DNA of 61,744 nucleotides, from the NCBI RefSeq assembly GCF_027531905.1, contig NZ_JAPZSU010000024.1, forward strand, positions 1-61,744. Direction: 5' to 3'. Source of the DNA: Flavobacterium sp. Its GTDB lineage: Bacteria; Bacteroidota; Bacteroidia; Flavobacteriales; Flavobacteriaceae. The position numbers and the translations under genes are program-made. Under the pieces are notes generated by a model. The model ran no database searches. It worked only from the letters and a program-made list of their open reading frames with translations, and was not told the DNA's origin. This document shows, one piece after another, positions 49,622 to 57,979 of this stretch (position 1 is the first letter of the stretch; each line of letters starts with the position of its first letter).

Positions 49622-51061
49622 ATGATTAAAATATATGTCGATTGGAATATAATGTCAGGAATGAGAAATAATCATTTCCAAGAATTACATTCAATACTTA
49701 CTGTTAAGGATAAGTTTCTATGTTTATATTCGACAGCTCATATTGGAGATATTTATCGTAGTTATTCTGAAGACAAAGAACAGCAATCACAAATAAACCA
49801 AGATTTAGAATTCATAACAAAATTCACAAATGATTTTTGTTTGTTCAATGATGGAAAAAATATAATTCTACAACAATTTGACCCAAAAGAATTACTTGAA
49901 ACAAGAATCAGTGAATCAAATATTTTCTCTGACTTAAGCATTGACAATCTATTCCAAAATGATTCAAATGATCCAATATTAAATAAGTTATTTGAATCTT
50001 TAAAGACTATGCTAAAATCTTTAAATCTAGATCCTGTATTTGCCGAAGCTTTTAAAAATCCTGAATCTGCAAAAATATTAAATGATATTTTTCCAGGGCT
50101 AAAAGATGATTTAACAATGAATGGTTTTTTCAATAGTTTTAATAAAATGAATTATAACCTTAACGAACAAGAAACTTATAAAGATTTAAGACAAATAGTT
50201 CAGAAAATAGGGATTAATAGTGGACATTTTAATGCTAATAAGAATCCTTTTGATTTAATTGATAATTCATATAAACAGAAAGGGATAGAAAGTTTTAAAG
50301 CTGATGAATATTTTCCTAAAGGCAAAAATGCACCAGAGTGGTTTGATACGGTTGTCAATGATTATCTTTATCTTGATATGCACGGCTATAAAGCTGACAA
50401 AGTAAAAGTATCTGAAAAGGAAAAAAATACATTTACTAATACCACTGATGATGCGTCACATACTGCTTTTGCATCGATTTGTAGTTTTTATCTAACCAAT
50501 GACGATAAAAACTACCATAAAACAAAAGCTGTCTATGAAAAACTTGCCATTAATACAAAAGTTTTAAAACCTGCTGAATTTATTGATTATTATAACACAT
50601 ATTTGAATTATAACTCATTAACTGAACATTTCAAATCTTTATTCGAAATCTTCACGAAATCAATCTTCCACCCTATTAATGATGATGATGGAAATTATTT
50701 TGGAAAGGTTGCTTATCCAAAAGAATACTTCTTTAATTTTTTCAATAAAATATGGGTTCCAACTAATACAGAAAATTATTTTTATTTTACCTTAAGCACA
50801 CTTCCGCCTAATCGAAAAAAAACATATACTGCATATAAAGAAATCGAAACGTTAGTAAAAATATTTTTTGAAATTCTAGGTCCTGATAAAAATCAATTAG
50901 GGTTATTTGAGATTTCGGAAATACAGAATGAAGTCTGGGAAGGTAGACATTGGTTCTCAAATATTGGCGAAATAAAGCTCGTTAGAATAAATGGTTGGCT
51001 TCAATTATACTATAACAATGAGCAAATAAAAAAAGAGATGGAAAAAAGAAACGGCAAGTAA
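49622..51061 (+). CDS. large PIN-like domain protein, function unknown
   Basis: 479 residues from the ATG at 49622; an ATG at 49604 (AGGA just upstream) would add six. The start MIKIYVDWNIMSG has the Asp after a hydrophobic strand, as in PIN nucleases. Later DDASHTAFASICSFYLTNDD matches the second acidic cluster plus the xxTND end of PIN folds. Between these is a helical, Asn/Asp-rich insert of more than 200 residues. The C-terminal third is unlike anything I know. Low GC compared with its left neighbour and repeats on both sides suggest transfer. An RNA-cleaving defence role is possible but unproven. Confidence 0.65.
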   Translation: MIKIYVDWNIMSGMRNNHFQELHSILTVKDKFLCLYSTAHIGDIYRSYSEDKEQQSQINQDLEFITKFTNDFCLFNDGKNIILQQFDPKELLETRISESNIFSDLSIDNLFQNDSNDPILNKLFESLKTMLKSLNLDPVFAEAFKNPESAKILNDIFPGLKDDLTMNGFFNSFNKMNYNLNEQETYKDLRQIVQKIGINSGHFNANKNPFDLIDNSYKQKGIESFKADEYFPKGKNAPEWFDTVVNDYLYLDMHGYKADKVKVSEKEKNTFTNTTDDASHTAFASICSFYLTNDDKNYHKTKAVYEKLAINTKVLKPAEFIDYYNTYLNYNSLTEHFKSLFEIFTKSIFHPINDDDGNYFGKVAYPKEYFFNFFNKIWVPTNTENYFYFTLSTLPPNRKKTYTAYKEIETLVKIFFEILGPDKNQLGLFEISEIQNEVWEGRHWFSNIGEIKLVRINGWLQLYYNNEQIKKEMEKRNGK

Positions 51062-51122
51062 CACACGTAACTGTCGCACAAATCTCTTAAAAAGGAAAAA
51101 TTTCAAGATATGGGCAAGAAAC

Positions 51123-51162
51123 AACCTCGTTTAAGGATATTTAAGCGAGGTTTCTTTTTTTT
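51123..51162 (+). terminator. terminator after the PIN-like gene
   Basis: AACCTCGTTTAA (51123-51134) pairs with TTAAGCGAGGTT (51141-51152), followed by TCTTTTTTTT. Confidence 0.75.
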
Positions 51163-51240
51163 GGGTGTAGTCCTAAAAAATATCTTTCTTAAGTTATAGA
51201 TGGTAGTTTTTAGTAAAGTTGGTTTTACTACTTTTGGAAT
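51123..51240 (+). repeat. duplicated terminator-promoter block, copy 1
   Basis: Hairpin CCTCG/CGAGG, then GTTATAGATGGTAGTTTTTA, then AAAGTTGG and ACTACTTTTGGAAT (with TACTTTTG at 51229-51236 as a -7 box). The same order recurs at 52469-52576. Confidence 0.75.
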
Positions 51241-51308
51241 AACAATAAGCGGAGGTTTTTTCGCAGGCTGGTGTTGTGTTTCATATTATAAAAACTCTAA
51301 ATAAAAAA

Positions 51309-52391
51309 ATGAAATTGATTTATCTAACACTCCTATTGACACTAAGCTTTTCTTGCGTTGAAAAGAAATCAACAGAGAATGAGACTAACAAGTCTGAATT
51401 GGTAGTAACTTCAAAAGCTGCCACCTTAAAATTCACTTCAGGAATTAGCTCTATCTTTCAAGACAGTAAAGGAAATTATTGGTTTGGAAGTCTTCGGGAA
51501 GGAGTTGCAATTTATGATGGCAAAACATTCATTTATTTCAACAGTAATGATGGGCTGACAGACAACCAAATCCATTCAATTCAAGAAGACAAAGAAGGTG
51601 TTATTTGGTTTAACACCCAAAACGGTGTTAGTAGTTACGATGAGATGAGTATAAAGAATCACACTGATGTGGAGACAAAAAAAATCCAAATTCAAAGTAA
51701 TGAACCTTTGCAGGGTAAATGGATGAAATCAGATAGCGACCTTTGGTTTGAGGCTGGTACTAAAGAAGGGGTTTATAGATTTGATGGGCAGGAATTAAAA
51801 TACTTAGCGTTTCCTGCTCATAAAGCACTTAATCCTTATGATAATTTATTTGCTGTAACCGATATTTCAAAAGGAAAAAATGATATGATTTGGTTTGGCA
51901 CTTATGCTGGTGTTTTTGGTTATAATGGGAGTGATTTTACATTCATTAATGATGAAACATTAGGATTTGATAGGAAAATTGAATCGTTGCATATACGAAG
52001 TATTTACGAGGATTCTAAAGGCAGGCTTTGGATTGGGAATAATGGAATTGGGGTATTACTAAAAGATGGTGATTCTATAATTAATTTTTCAAATAAGCAT
52101 CACCTGATTCATCCCAATAGTAAACGAAAAGGAGATAAATCACCTCAAGGCACACTGGAACACGTTTTTACAATCGCAGAAGATAAAAAAGGAAACATTT
52201 GGTTTGGAGACAGGGATGCTGGGATCTGGAAATATGATGGTAACAATTTAGAAAATTATACCGTAAAAGATGGATTAACAAATGATTTCGTTCTCTCAAT
52301 TTATGAGGATAAAAATAGTGAATTATGGTTCGGAATGGCAGACGGAAGCATATATAAGTTCAGTGGAAAGACTTTTGAAAAGCAATTTTAA
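51309..52391 (+). CDS. lipoprotein with two-component-regulator-type propeller repeats
   Basis: 360 residues from the ATG at 51309. Lipobox LTLSFSC with lipid on about Cys15. At least six Reg_prop repeats follow, each with W-F-G and G-x-x-x-Y/F: GNYWFGSLREGVAIYDG, GVIWFNTQNGVSSYD, DMIWFGTYAGVFGYNG, GRLWIGNNGIGV, GNIWFGDRDAGIWKYDG, SELWFGMADGSIYKFSG. These are the sensor repeats of hybrid two-component systems, but no kinase domain is present, so it is a stand-alone propeller at the envelope, perhaps ligand-binding. Flanked by the duplicated terminator-promoter blocks. Confidence 0.88.
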   Translation: MKLIYLTLLLTLSFSCVEKKSTENETNKSELVVTSKAATLKFTSGISSIFQDSKGNYWFGSLREGVAIYDGKTFIYFNSNDGLTDNQIHSIQEDKEGVIWFNTQNGVSSYDEMSIKNHTDVETKKIQIQSNEPLQGKWMKSDSDLWFEAGTKEGVYRFDGQELKYLAFPAHKALNPYDNLFAVTDISKGKNDMIWFGTYAGVFGYNGSDFTFINDETLGFDRKIESLHIRSIYEDSKGRLWIGNNGIGVLLKDGDSIINFSNKHHLIHPNSKRKGDKSPQGTLEHVFTIAEDKKGNIWFGDRDAGIWKYDGNNLENYTVKDGLTNDFVLSIYEDKNSELWFGMADGSIYKFSGKTFEKQF

Positions 52392-52468
52392 GAAATACGA
52401 ATGAACAACAACAGTACTTTTGCGCAATTCTCTATAAAAACTAAATTTTCAAAATAATCATAAAATAC

Positions 52469-52576
52469 AATCTCGTTTAAGAATTTTTAAGCGAGGTTTA
52501 TTTTTGGTTGTAATCCTTAAAAATAGGTTTATTAACTTATAGATGGTAGTTTTTAGAAAGGTTGGCACTTTTGCAA
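52469..52576 (+). repeat. duplicated terminator-promoter block, copy 2
   Basis: AATCTCGTTTAA / TTAAGCGAGGTT hairpin (52469-52498), then CTTATAGATGGTAGTTTTTA, then AAGGTTGGCACTTTTGCAAT. Diverged copy of 51123-51240; its hairpin can end the propeller gene. Confidence 0.75.
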
Positions 52577-52630
52577 TCGCCTTATTAAGATAACTAAAGC
52601 AATAACCATTGCGTAAAAACTTGAAAAAAT

Positions 52631-52661
52631 TTGACACTAATACCAATTATTGGTATCTTTG
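52631..52661 (+). promoter_or_regulatory. parDE promoter with palindromic operator
   Basis: -33 TTG (52631-52633) and -7 TATCTTTG (52654-52661), 20 bases apart. ATACCAATTATTGGTAT (52640-52656) is a perfect 17-bp palindrome lying between and partly over them, as expected for antitoxin autorepression. Confidence 0.7.
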
Positions 52662-52676
52662 GTAAAAAGAAAAATT

Positions 52677-52922
52677 ATGGCACGAAATACATCAATCTTA
52701 TTAGGGGACTATTTTGAGAATTTTATTAATGAACAAATTGCTACAGGGAAATACAGTTCAGTAAGTGAAGTTGTTAGAACGGCTCTAAGAGTTTTTGAAC
52801 AAGAAGAAATAAAAACAAAATCTCTAATCAATGAACTAAAAATTGGTGAAAAGAGTACTAAAATTAAAGACTTTGACCGCAATAAAAATCTTGAAATGCT
52901 AAAAGCTAATTTTCAAAAATAA
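52677..52922 (+). CDS. parD: ParD-family antitoxin
   Basis: 81 residues from the ATG at 52677. Ribbon-helix-helix DNA-binding N-terminus (ARNTSILLGDYFENFINEQI, YSSVSEVVRTALRVFEQEE) and a charged, flexible C-terminus that binds the toxin. It represses its own promoter, consistent with the palindrome at 52640-52656, and neutralises ParE. Its stop overlaps the toxin start (TAATG). Confidence 0.92.
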   Translation: MARNTSILLGDYFENFINEQIATGKYSSVSEVVRTALRVFEQEEIKTKSLINELKIGEKSTKIKDFDRNKNLEMLKANFQK

Positions 52923-53221
52923 TGGCTGAATATATCATTAGTGAAAAGGCATTAGAAGATATTAATAACATTTGGATTTATACAGCGGAAAATTGGTCTG
53001 TTGAACAAGCTGACCGATATTATAACTTAATCATTGACGAAATTGAATACATCGTTAATAATATCGATATGGCTCGTGACTTTGGGAAAATTAGAAAATC
53101 ATATAGCTACTCCAAGGTAAAATCACATTTGATTTTTTTTAAAAAAGGCAAAGTAAATGAAATTGAAGTTGTTAGGGTTTTACACGAAAGAATGGATATT
53201 GAAAACCGATTAGCCGAATAA
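52922..53221 (+). CDS. parE: ParE-family toxin
   Basis: 99 residues, full length. RelE/ParE fold: YIISEKALEDINNIWIYTAE, WSVEQADRYYNLIIDEIEYI, FGKIRKSYSYSKVKSHLIFF and VVRVLHERMDIENRL with the usual Arg-Val-Leu-His. ParE toxins inhibit DNA gyrase. Overlaps parD by one base and appears intact, in contrast to the broken toxin at 34608. The module lies in an accessory stretch. Confidence 0.92.
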   Translation: MAEYIISEKALEDINNIWIYTAENWSVEQADRYYNLIIDEIEYIVNNIDMARDFGKIRKSYSYSKVKSHLIFFKKGKVNEIEVVRVLHERMDIENRLAE

Positions 53222-53505
53222 ATAAAAAACGACTTGCCAACAGCTTGATTTCCTATGTAAAGCATTATAAAGTGATTCAAAATTGGCTTAGTTTAAAGTT
53301 GGTTTTGTATTTAAATTCGCAATCCTCAACATTCCCATCAAATACTTTATTTTCAAGACTGCTTTTTTAGTATTTATAGGATGAGTTATAATAGTATTCG
53401 CATTTTATAACATACAATTTTTCTTTCATATATTGCGCGGTTTTGACTACTTTTGAGAGACAACAGACAGAACCTTTTTAGCAGATTGACGTTAGCATTT
53501 ACAAT

Positions 53506-54528
53506 ATGAAAAAATTACAAAAGACACTATTTTTACTATTTTTAGTTCAATTAAGTTTTGGACAGACTTCAAAAATAATTAATAACGAAGCGATTCACTT
53601 TAGTCTCAAACAAAAAAAGGATACTATTGATTTTATTTTAGTTGATACTAAAACTGACGAGAAAAAACCAATATTCTTATTTTGTCAAGGTTCTTTGCCG
53701 ATACCTTTATTTATACAACCCGAAAAAGAAGAAATGTGGATGTTTGGTGGAGGAATTACAAATTTTGACCTAGATGAAATCAAAAAACACTATCATTTAG
53801 TTGTGATTTCTATGCCAAAAACACCAGTGGTCGTTAATGAGAAAAATTTAAACGAATCCTATTGTTACATTCCCAATTCAAACAAACCTGACGAATTTGA
53901 CGAAGAATACGTGACAGCTGATTTTTTAGAGAATTACGAGAAAAGAGCAAAGCTAGTATTGAAGTTTTTAAAGAAACAGCGCTGGGTAGATACTTCAAAA
54001 TTGATTGTAGCAGGCCATTCACAAGGTTCAAAAGTGGCTTCAGCAGTGTCATTGAATACTAAAAACGTTACCCATTTAGGATTGTTTGGCGCAAATCCAT
54101 TTGGTAGAATTGACCAAAGAATTAGAGAGTATCGAAAAAAGGCGGATAAAAAAGAAATGACTTGGGGCGAAGCTGATGAAAGAACCGAAAGTACCTATCA
54201 AATGCTTAGAGATTCTTATGATTTCAATAAATTAAATAAAGACCCCTATTTGTTAGCTTGGAAATCCTTTTCAAAACCATTCATAAATGATTGGTTACAA
54301 ATTAAAATACCAACGTATTTGGCTTATGGCACTAATGATAGTGGAGCAGAATTATGTGATTTAGTCCCTTTGTTTTACATCCAACATTCAAAAACAAACT
54401 TGACTTACAAAAGATACCCAAATTTAGAACATAACTTTTTTGAAGTTAATGAAGATGGAACGACCAATTACGATAAAGAGCATTGGAAAGAAGTAATGAA
54501 CGAGTTTGTAAAATGGACAACAAAATAA
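53506..54528 (+). CDS. secreted alpha/beta hydrolase
   Basis: 340 residues. Signal peptide MKKLQKTLFLLFLVQLSFGQ. The nucleophile elbow is GHSQGS (around residue 169), with FLFCQGSLPIP as the oxyanion region, GTNDSGAE as the acid region and LEHNFFE as the catalytic His. Substrate unknown; it resembles uncharacterised flavobacterial esterase/peptidase-like hydrolases. A TACTTTTG -7 box lies at 53448-53455. The next gene starts 18 bases after its stop. Confidence 0.85.
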   Translation: MKKLQKTLFLLFLVQLSFGQTSKIINNEAIHFSLKQKKDTIDFILVDTKTDEKKPIFLFCQGSLPIPLFIQPEKEEMWMFGGGITNFDLDEIKKHYHLVVISMPKTPVVVNEKNLNESYCYIPNSNKPDEFDEEYVTADFLENYEKRAKLVLKFLKKQRWVDTSKLIVAGHSQGSKVASAVSLNTKNVTHLGLFGANPFGRIDQRIREYRKKADKKEMTWGEADERTESTYQMLRDSYDFNKLNKDPYLLAWKSFSKPFINDWLQIKIPTYLAYGTNDSGAELCDLVPLFYIQHSKTNLTYKRYPNLEHNFFEVNEDGTTNYDKEHWKEVMNEFVKWTTK

Positions 54529-54546
54529 ATACTAACCACAATAACA

Positions 54547-54951
54547 ATGAAATTACACTACAACACCCAAGAGCAAGCCATACTCATTCAAGACGGATTG
54601 AAAAATCACCATTTTTTACTGAAGCTTTTGATGATTTTGAATTTACTCAACGCCATTTTGAATGTCTCGACTTTTAGTATAAGTAGTATCGGTTTTATGC
54701 AATTGGTATGGCTTTTTCTGGGGTTGGTGTCGATGGTGGTGTTGTATAATTTAACAGTTAAGAATACGACTTCAGAAAAAATTCCTGCTAGCGCAATCAA
54801 AGGGCTAAAGGAATATTCCTTTTTTGGAAAAAAACGCTTGGCGATTGTACTAACTAATGGAAAAAAACGCGACTTGGTTGAAGTGAAAACACCAGAAGAA
54901 TTCAAAGAAGCGCGTAAAATAATGAAGAAAGTTGGAGTTAAGGATTTATAA
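54547..54951 (+). CDS. small membrane protein
   Basis: 134 residues with two hydrophobic helices (about 23-44 and 49-67) and a cytoplasmic PH-like C-terminal region (LKEYSFFGKKRLAIVLTNGK, PEEFKEARKIMKKVGV). No recognised family. It follows the alpha/beta hydrolase closely and may share its message. Confidence 0.65.
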   Translation: MKLHYNTQEQAILIQDGLKNHHFLLKLLMILNLLNAILNVSTFSISSIGFMQLVWLFLGLVSMVVLYNLTVKNTTSEKIPASAIKGLKEYSFFGKKRLAIVLTNGKKRDLVEVKTPEEFKEARKIMKKVGVKDL

Positions 54952-54987
54952 ATCTAGTTCGATTCCTTTTTTTTGTTTTTTAAATAA

Positions 54988-55634
54988 TTGAATAGGAATG
55001 GGCTTTAGCCCATTCATTAATTTTAACCAAAATCTATAGTGGTTTTGGCTAAAGCCTCTATACTTATATCCTCTCGCTAAAGGGAGAGGCAATTGATTTT
55101 CGTGCAGTCAATTAATCAGCATTATTTTATTGATGTGATATAAATTCAAATCCGATTTGTGGTTTAGGCTACTTTCAAAATACCTACAAGGTCTGGAAAA
55201 AGACCTTGCAGGAAAACATCTTAAATCATTACAAGTTTATGATATCCTTGTTCACGAAAAAAAGTTGTGCTTTCGAACTTCCTGCAAGGTTTCTTTTAAC
55301 CTTGTAGGTATGCTCTGTTATAATACCTACAAGGTCTGGAAAAGACCTCGTAGGTGAAGCCAACTACTTCTTTCGAAAAATTCAATAGGAATGGGCTTTA
55401 GCCCATTCACTAATGTTAGTTCAGTTTAGGGCTTTAGCCAAAATCTATAGTTTTTTGGCTAAAGCCTCTGCTTGTTTATACTTATATCCTCTCGCTAAAG
55501 GGAGAGGCAATTGATTTTCGTGCAATCAATTAATCAGCATTATTGTATTGATGTGATATAAATTCAAATCCTATTTGTGGTTTAGGCTACTTTCAAAATA
55601 CCTACAAGGTCTGGAAAAAGACCTTGCAGGAAAA
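54988..55634. repeat. direct duplication of about 230 bases
   Basis: Copies at 54988-55217 and 55383-55634 share, in order, AATGGGCTTTAGCCCATTC, AAATCTATAG, TATATCCTCTCGCTAAAGGG, GAGGCAATTGATTTTCGTGC, TTGATGTGATATAAATTCAA and ACCTACAAGGTCTGGAAAAA. Between them is a further palindrome pair (55272-55350). No gene is seen in 54952-55875. Confidence 0.85.
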
Positions 55635-55812
55635 CAACTGGAAAATCATTTAAAAACACGATTTGTATTAGCTGTGCTTGGCTGATGAAAACCAAACGTT
55701 CTCGTCTAGCCCTGATGGGAGCGGCATCCTTGCTTGACGGGGTTCGGCAAGCAAGATATAGTGGACAGCAGGACGACTCGTGTGGTGAGCAGGTTGGTGT
55801 GCTCCTCAAACT
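55597..55812 (-). repeat. composite dispersed repeat, inverted copy (variable-stem element copy 5)
   Basis: Inverse of 23262-23526: palindrome ACCTACAAGG...CCTTGCAGG, then GAAAACAACTGGAAAATCAT, then a variable-stem element at 55696-55781 (hairpin TTGCTTG / CAAGCAA), then CGTGTGGTGAGCAGGTTGG. It overlaps the end of the direct duplication before it. Confidence 0.8.
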
Positions 55813-55875
55813 AATGCAAAAAAGTATTCGTTTTTTGGGGATAAAAGTTATTTTTACGGCTCAAATGCGCACGAT

Positions 55876-56376
55876 ATGATTTTGAAAACAGCAAGTCTGG
55901 CCGATATTCCTGTGATTTGGGATATTTTGCAAGCGGCGATTGCACAACGCAAAGAAGACGGCAGCACACAATGGCAAGATGGTTATCCGAATTTGGAAAC
56001 GGTGACCGATGATTTTGTGAAAGGATACGCCCACGTATTGGTCGAAAATGAGGTGGTTGTAGCCTATGCAGCCATTATTTTTGGAGAGGAACCGACCTAC
56101 AACGACCTGCAAGGCGAGTGGTTGAGCCATTCGGATTATGTGGTGGTGCATCGTGTGGCTACGGCACCTGAGTACAAAGGAAAGGGAATTGCCACACTTT
56201 TGTTTGAGAAAATTGAGGCGTTGAGTATTTCGAAAAACGTGTTTAGTATTAAAGTGGATACCAACTTTGATAACTTTCCGATGTTGAAAATTTTCGAAAA
56301 ATTGGGTTATACCTATTGTGGCGAAATTTTGGTTCGCGGTATGCCACGAAAGGCCTTTGAGAAGTTGTTGAAATAA
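55876..56376 (+). CDS. GNAT-family N-acetyltransferase
   Basis: 166 residues. GNAT motif A is VHRVATAPEYKGKGIATLLF (acetyl-CoA loop), followed by IKVDTNFDNFPMLKIFEKLG, the C-terminal arm. The N-terminal helix ASLADIPVIWDILQAAIAQR binds substrate. Acceptor unknown. A strong terminator follows. It is preceded by the composite repeat. Confidence 0.9.
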   Translation: MILKTASLADIPVIWDILQAAIAQRKEDGSTQWQDGYPNLETVTDDFVKGYAHVLVENEVVVAYAAIIFGEEPTYNDLQGEWLSHSDYVVVHRVATAPEYKGKGIATLLFEKIEALSISKNVFSIKVDTNFDNFPMLKIFEKLGYTYCGEILVRGMPRKAFEKLLK

Positions 56377-56393
56377 GGTAGAAGTAGATAAAT

Positions 56394-56435
56394 AAAAGTC
56401 CAGCAATCGTATGTGTTTGCTGGACTTTTGGTTTT
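56394..56435 (+). terminator. terminator after the GNAT gene
   Basis: Perfect 13-bp stem AAAAGTCCAGCAA (56394-56406) with TTGCTGGACTTTT (56417-56429). Confidence 0.85.
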
Positions 56436-56598
56436 AATAAGTGGTGATTTTTTTTACCACATAGATACATAGAAATTTTAGTGATTAAAAGAAGAGAATA
56501 GACGTTTTACTATTCACATAGTTATTCTATGTGAGAAATAGCGCTATTTCTATTTTTTTTTACTTGTTACTTTATCTATGATTCTATGTGGTTATTTT

Positions 56599-56943
56599 TT
56601 AATTGTAAATCATTTTATAGTTGATTTCCTCGGGAGCTAACAGGCGTGCCCGATGGTTAAAATCGACTAGTATTTTGAGTTCCTCCAATTCGTGGCGATT
56701 CAGCAAAATGATGAAGTTGTTTTGCAGGGTTGGAATGGGAATTTTCTTTTCATAGATAGAATTTTCGTATTCCTTTTCCCAGTACGCACTGTCTATGGAG
56801 TTGAGGTACACCCTAAATCTATCAAATTCCACCGCCTCGAAGTTGAAGGTCAAATTGTTATACGAAAGATTGTACAGCGAACTATGCGTACAATAAAATA
56901 ACAGTCCGTTATTGGTTCTATTTAAAATGTTTAGGGTGCACAT
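56599..56943 (-). CDS. DUF6686-like protein
   Basis: 114 residues, soluble, no signal peptide. Cys2 and Cys18 are visible, with LLFYCTHSSLYNLSYNNLTF and a C-terminal LLAPEEINYKMIYN. I recognise it as the small flavobacterial DUF6686 family found beside heme-uptake genes. It follows the DUF6607 gene after 11 bases and is co-transcribed with it. Function unknown. Confidence 0.7.
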   Translation of the reverse strand: MCTLNILNRTNNGLLFYCTHSSLYNLSYNNLTFNFEAVEFDRFRVYLNSIDSAYWEKEYENSIYEKKIPIPTLQNNFIILLNRHELEELKILVDFNHRARLLAPEEINYKMIYN

Positions 56944-56954
56944 CGTTTTTGGTT

Positions 56955-57869
56955 TTAGCGAATTACAAATGCGTTAATGATTTTGGCTACTTCTTCTTGA
57001 GAAGCATCGGGTTTTAAATCGAATAGGATGCTGAATAATGATTTCTTATCTACTTTTTTCTCCAAGTTTAGGTCTTTGTTTTGTGCGTAAACTTTTGCCC
57101 ATTCGTTACGTACTTTTGCCCAAAGGTCTTTGTTTTTAGCCCACCATTTTTGTGCCAATTGGCATTTTTCGTCTGGTACTTTGGTGTAAATGTCCATTCC
57201 TTTTTCTTGTGCCAAAAGCACATCAGAACCTCCTTCTGTACGAATCAATTTGTCGTTGTCTTGTTCGTGAATCCATCCTTTTGGAGTGATTTCGTGTATG
57301 TTTCTTCTTTTCAAAACATTGTAATCGTTGCGTTGTGTATGCTCTCTTCTAGGCAAAGGCGCAACGGTAGTGTTTTTCCAAGACGTCACGCCATCTACCG
57401 TAGCCCAAGAAGCAGAGCCTTCGTATCTTGGACTGTCGTCTACTTGGTATACTTTCTGTGTCCATTGGCCTTTTACGGTTTTAGGGTCAAGTTTTCTGTA
57501 TTTCCAAGTAAGGTCTTTGTGAAACTGCAACAAATCGGTGTTTTCGTAGAGCCAGTCTTGTCGCCAGTGTTTTACAATGTCTTCTTCTTTGTTGCCTGTA
57601 ATGAGTAGGTGTTGCAAAACCAATTTGTTAGGCGTGTTTTCTACCAATTCTACCCATTCCAAAGCCGTTTCGTGTTTGGTTTTTGAGGGTTTGTAACTAG
57701 CGCTATCTTTTGGATAGTCAAAGGTTTCGGTAAAATTGAATTGTACTTCATAACAACCGCACATCGCTTGTATGGCCTTGATGTCTTCTTTTTTCTTGGC
57801 ATTTTGTCCAAAACTAAGGGTCGTACTTAGTGCAAGTGCACCTAAGATAAGCATTGATTTTGTTTTCAT
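56955..57869 (-). CDS. DUF6607-family secreted protein
   Basis: 304 residues with a signal peptide (MKTKSMLILGALALSTTLSF). Many Trp residues and short motifs (AMCGCYEVQFNFTETFDYP, YENTDLLQFHKDLTWKYRKL, TSWKNTTVAPLPRREHTQRN) give a lipocalin- or beta-barrel-like look; the Cys-Gly-Cys near residue 37 and several His and Tyr could bind heme or iron. The DUF6607 family is linked to HmuY/HmuR in Bacteroidota. It is divergent from the receptor gene, with iron-type operators between. Confidence 0.8.
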   Translation of the reverse strand: MKTKSMLILGALALSTTLSFGQNAKKKEDIKAIQAMCGCYEVQFNFTETFDYPKDSASYKPSKTKHETALEWVELVENTPNKLVLQHLLITGNKEEDIVKHWRQDWLYENTDLLQFHKDLTWKYRKLDPKTVKGQWTQKVYQVDDSPRYEGSASWATVDGVTSWKNTTVAPLPRREHTQRNDYNVLKRRNIHEITPKGWIHEQDNDKLIRTEGGSDVLLAQEKGMDIYTKVPDEKCQLAQKWWAKNKDLWAKVRNEWAKVYAQNKDLNLEKKVDKKSLFSILFDLKPDASQEEVAKIINAFVIR

Positions 57870-57901
57870 TTTTTAATTAGTAAGGGTTAAAATTATGCGG
57901 A

Positions 57902-57977
57902 CAAAAATACTATATTAATTTAGAATAAATAAAAATAAAGTATATATTTGCCGAAAATAATTAAGATTAATTCTAAA
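57902..57977. promoter_or_regulatory. divergent promoters and operators of the heme-uptake locus
   Basis: Minus-strand -7 box (TATTTTTG; plus-strand CAAAAATA at 57902-57909) for DUF6607, and TATATTTG (57943-57950) for the receptor. Two sites of the TTTAGA-N4 family: TTTAGAATAAATAAAA (57919-57934) and TAAGATTAATTCTAAA (57962-57977). Confidence 0.6.
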
Positions 57978-57979
57978 TA

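Noticed and set aside
55582..55809. Minus-strand ORF of 75 codons; similar ones at 9452-9694, 10507-10749 and 61351-61641
   Set aside because: They lie within dispersed repeats and encode low-complexity, repeat-derived peptides; treated as artefacts.
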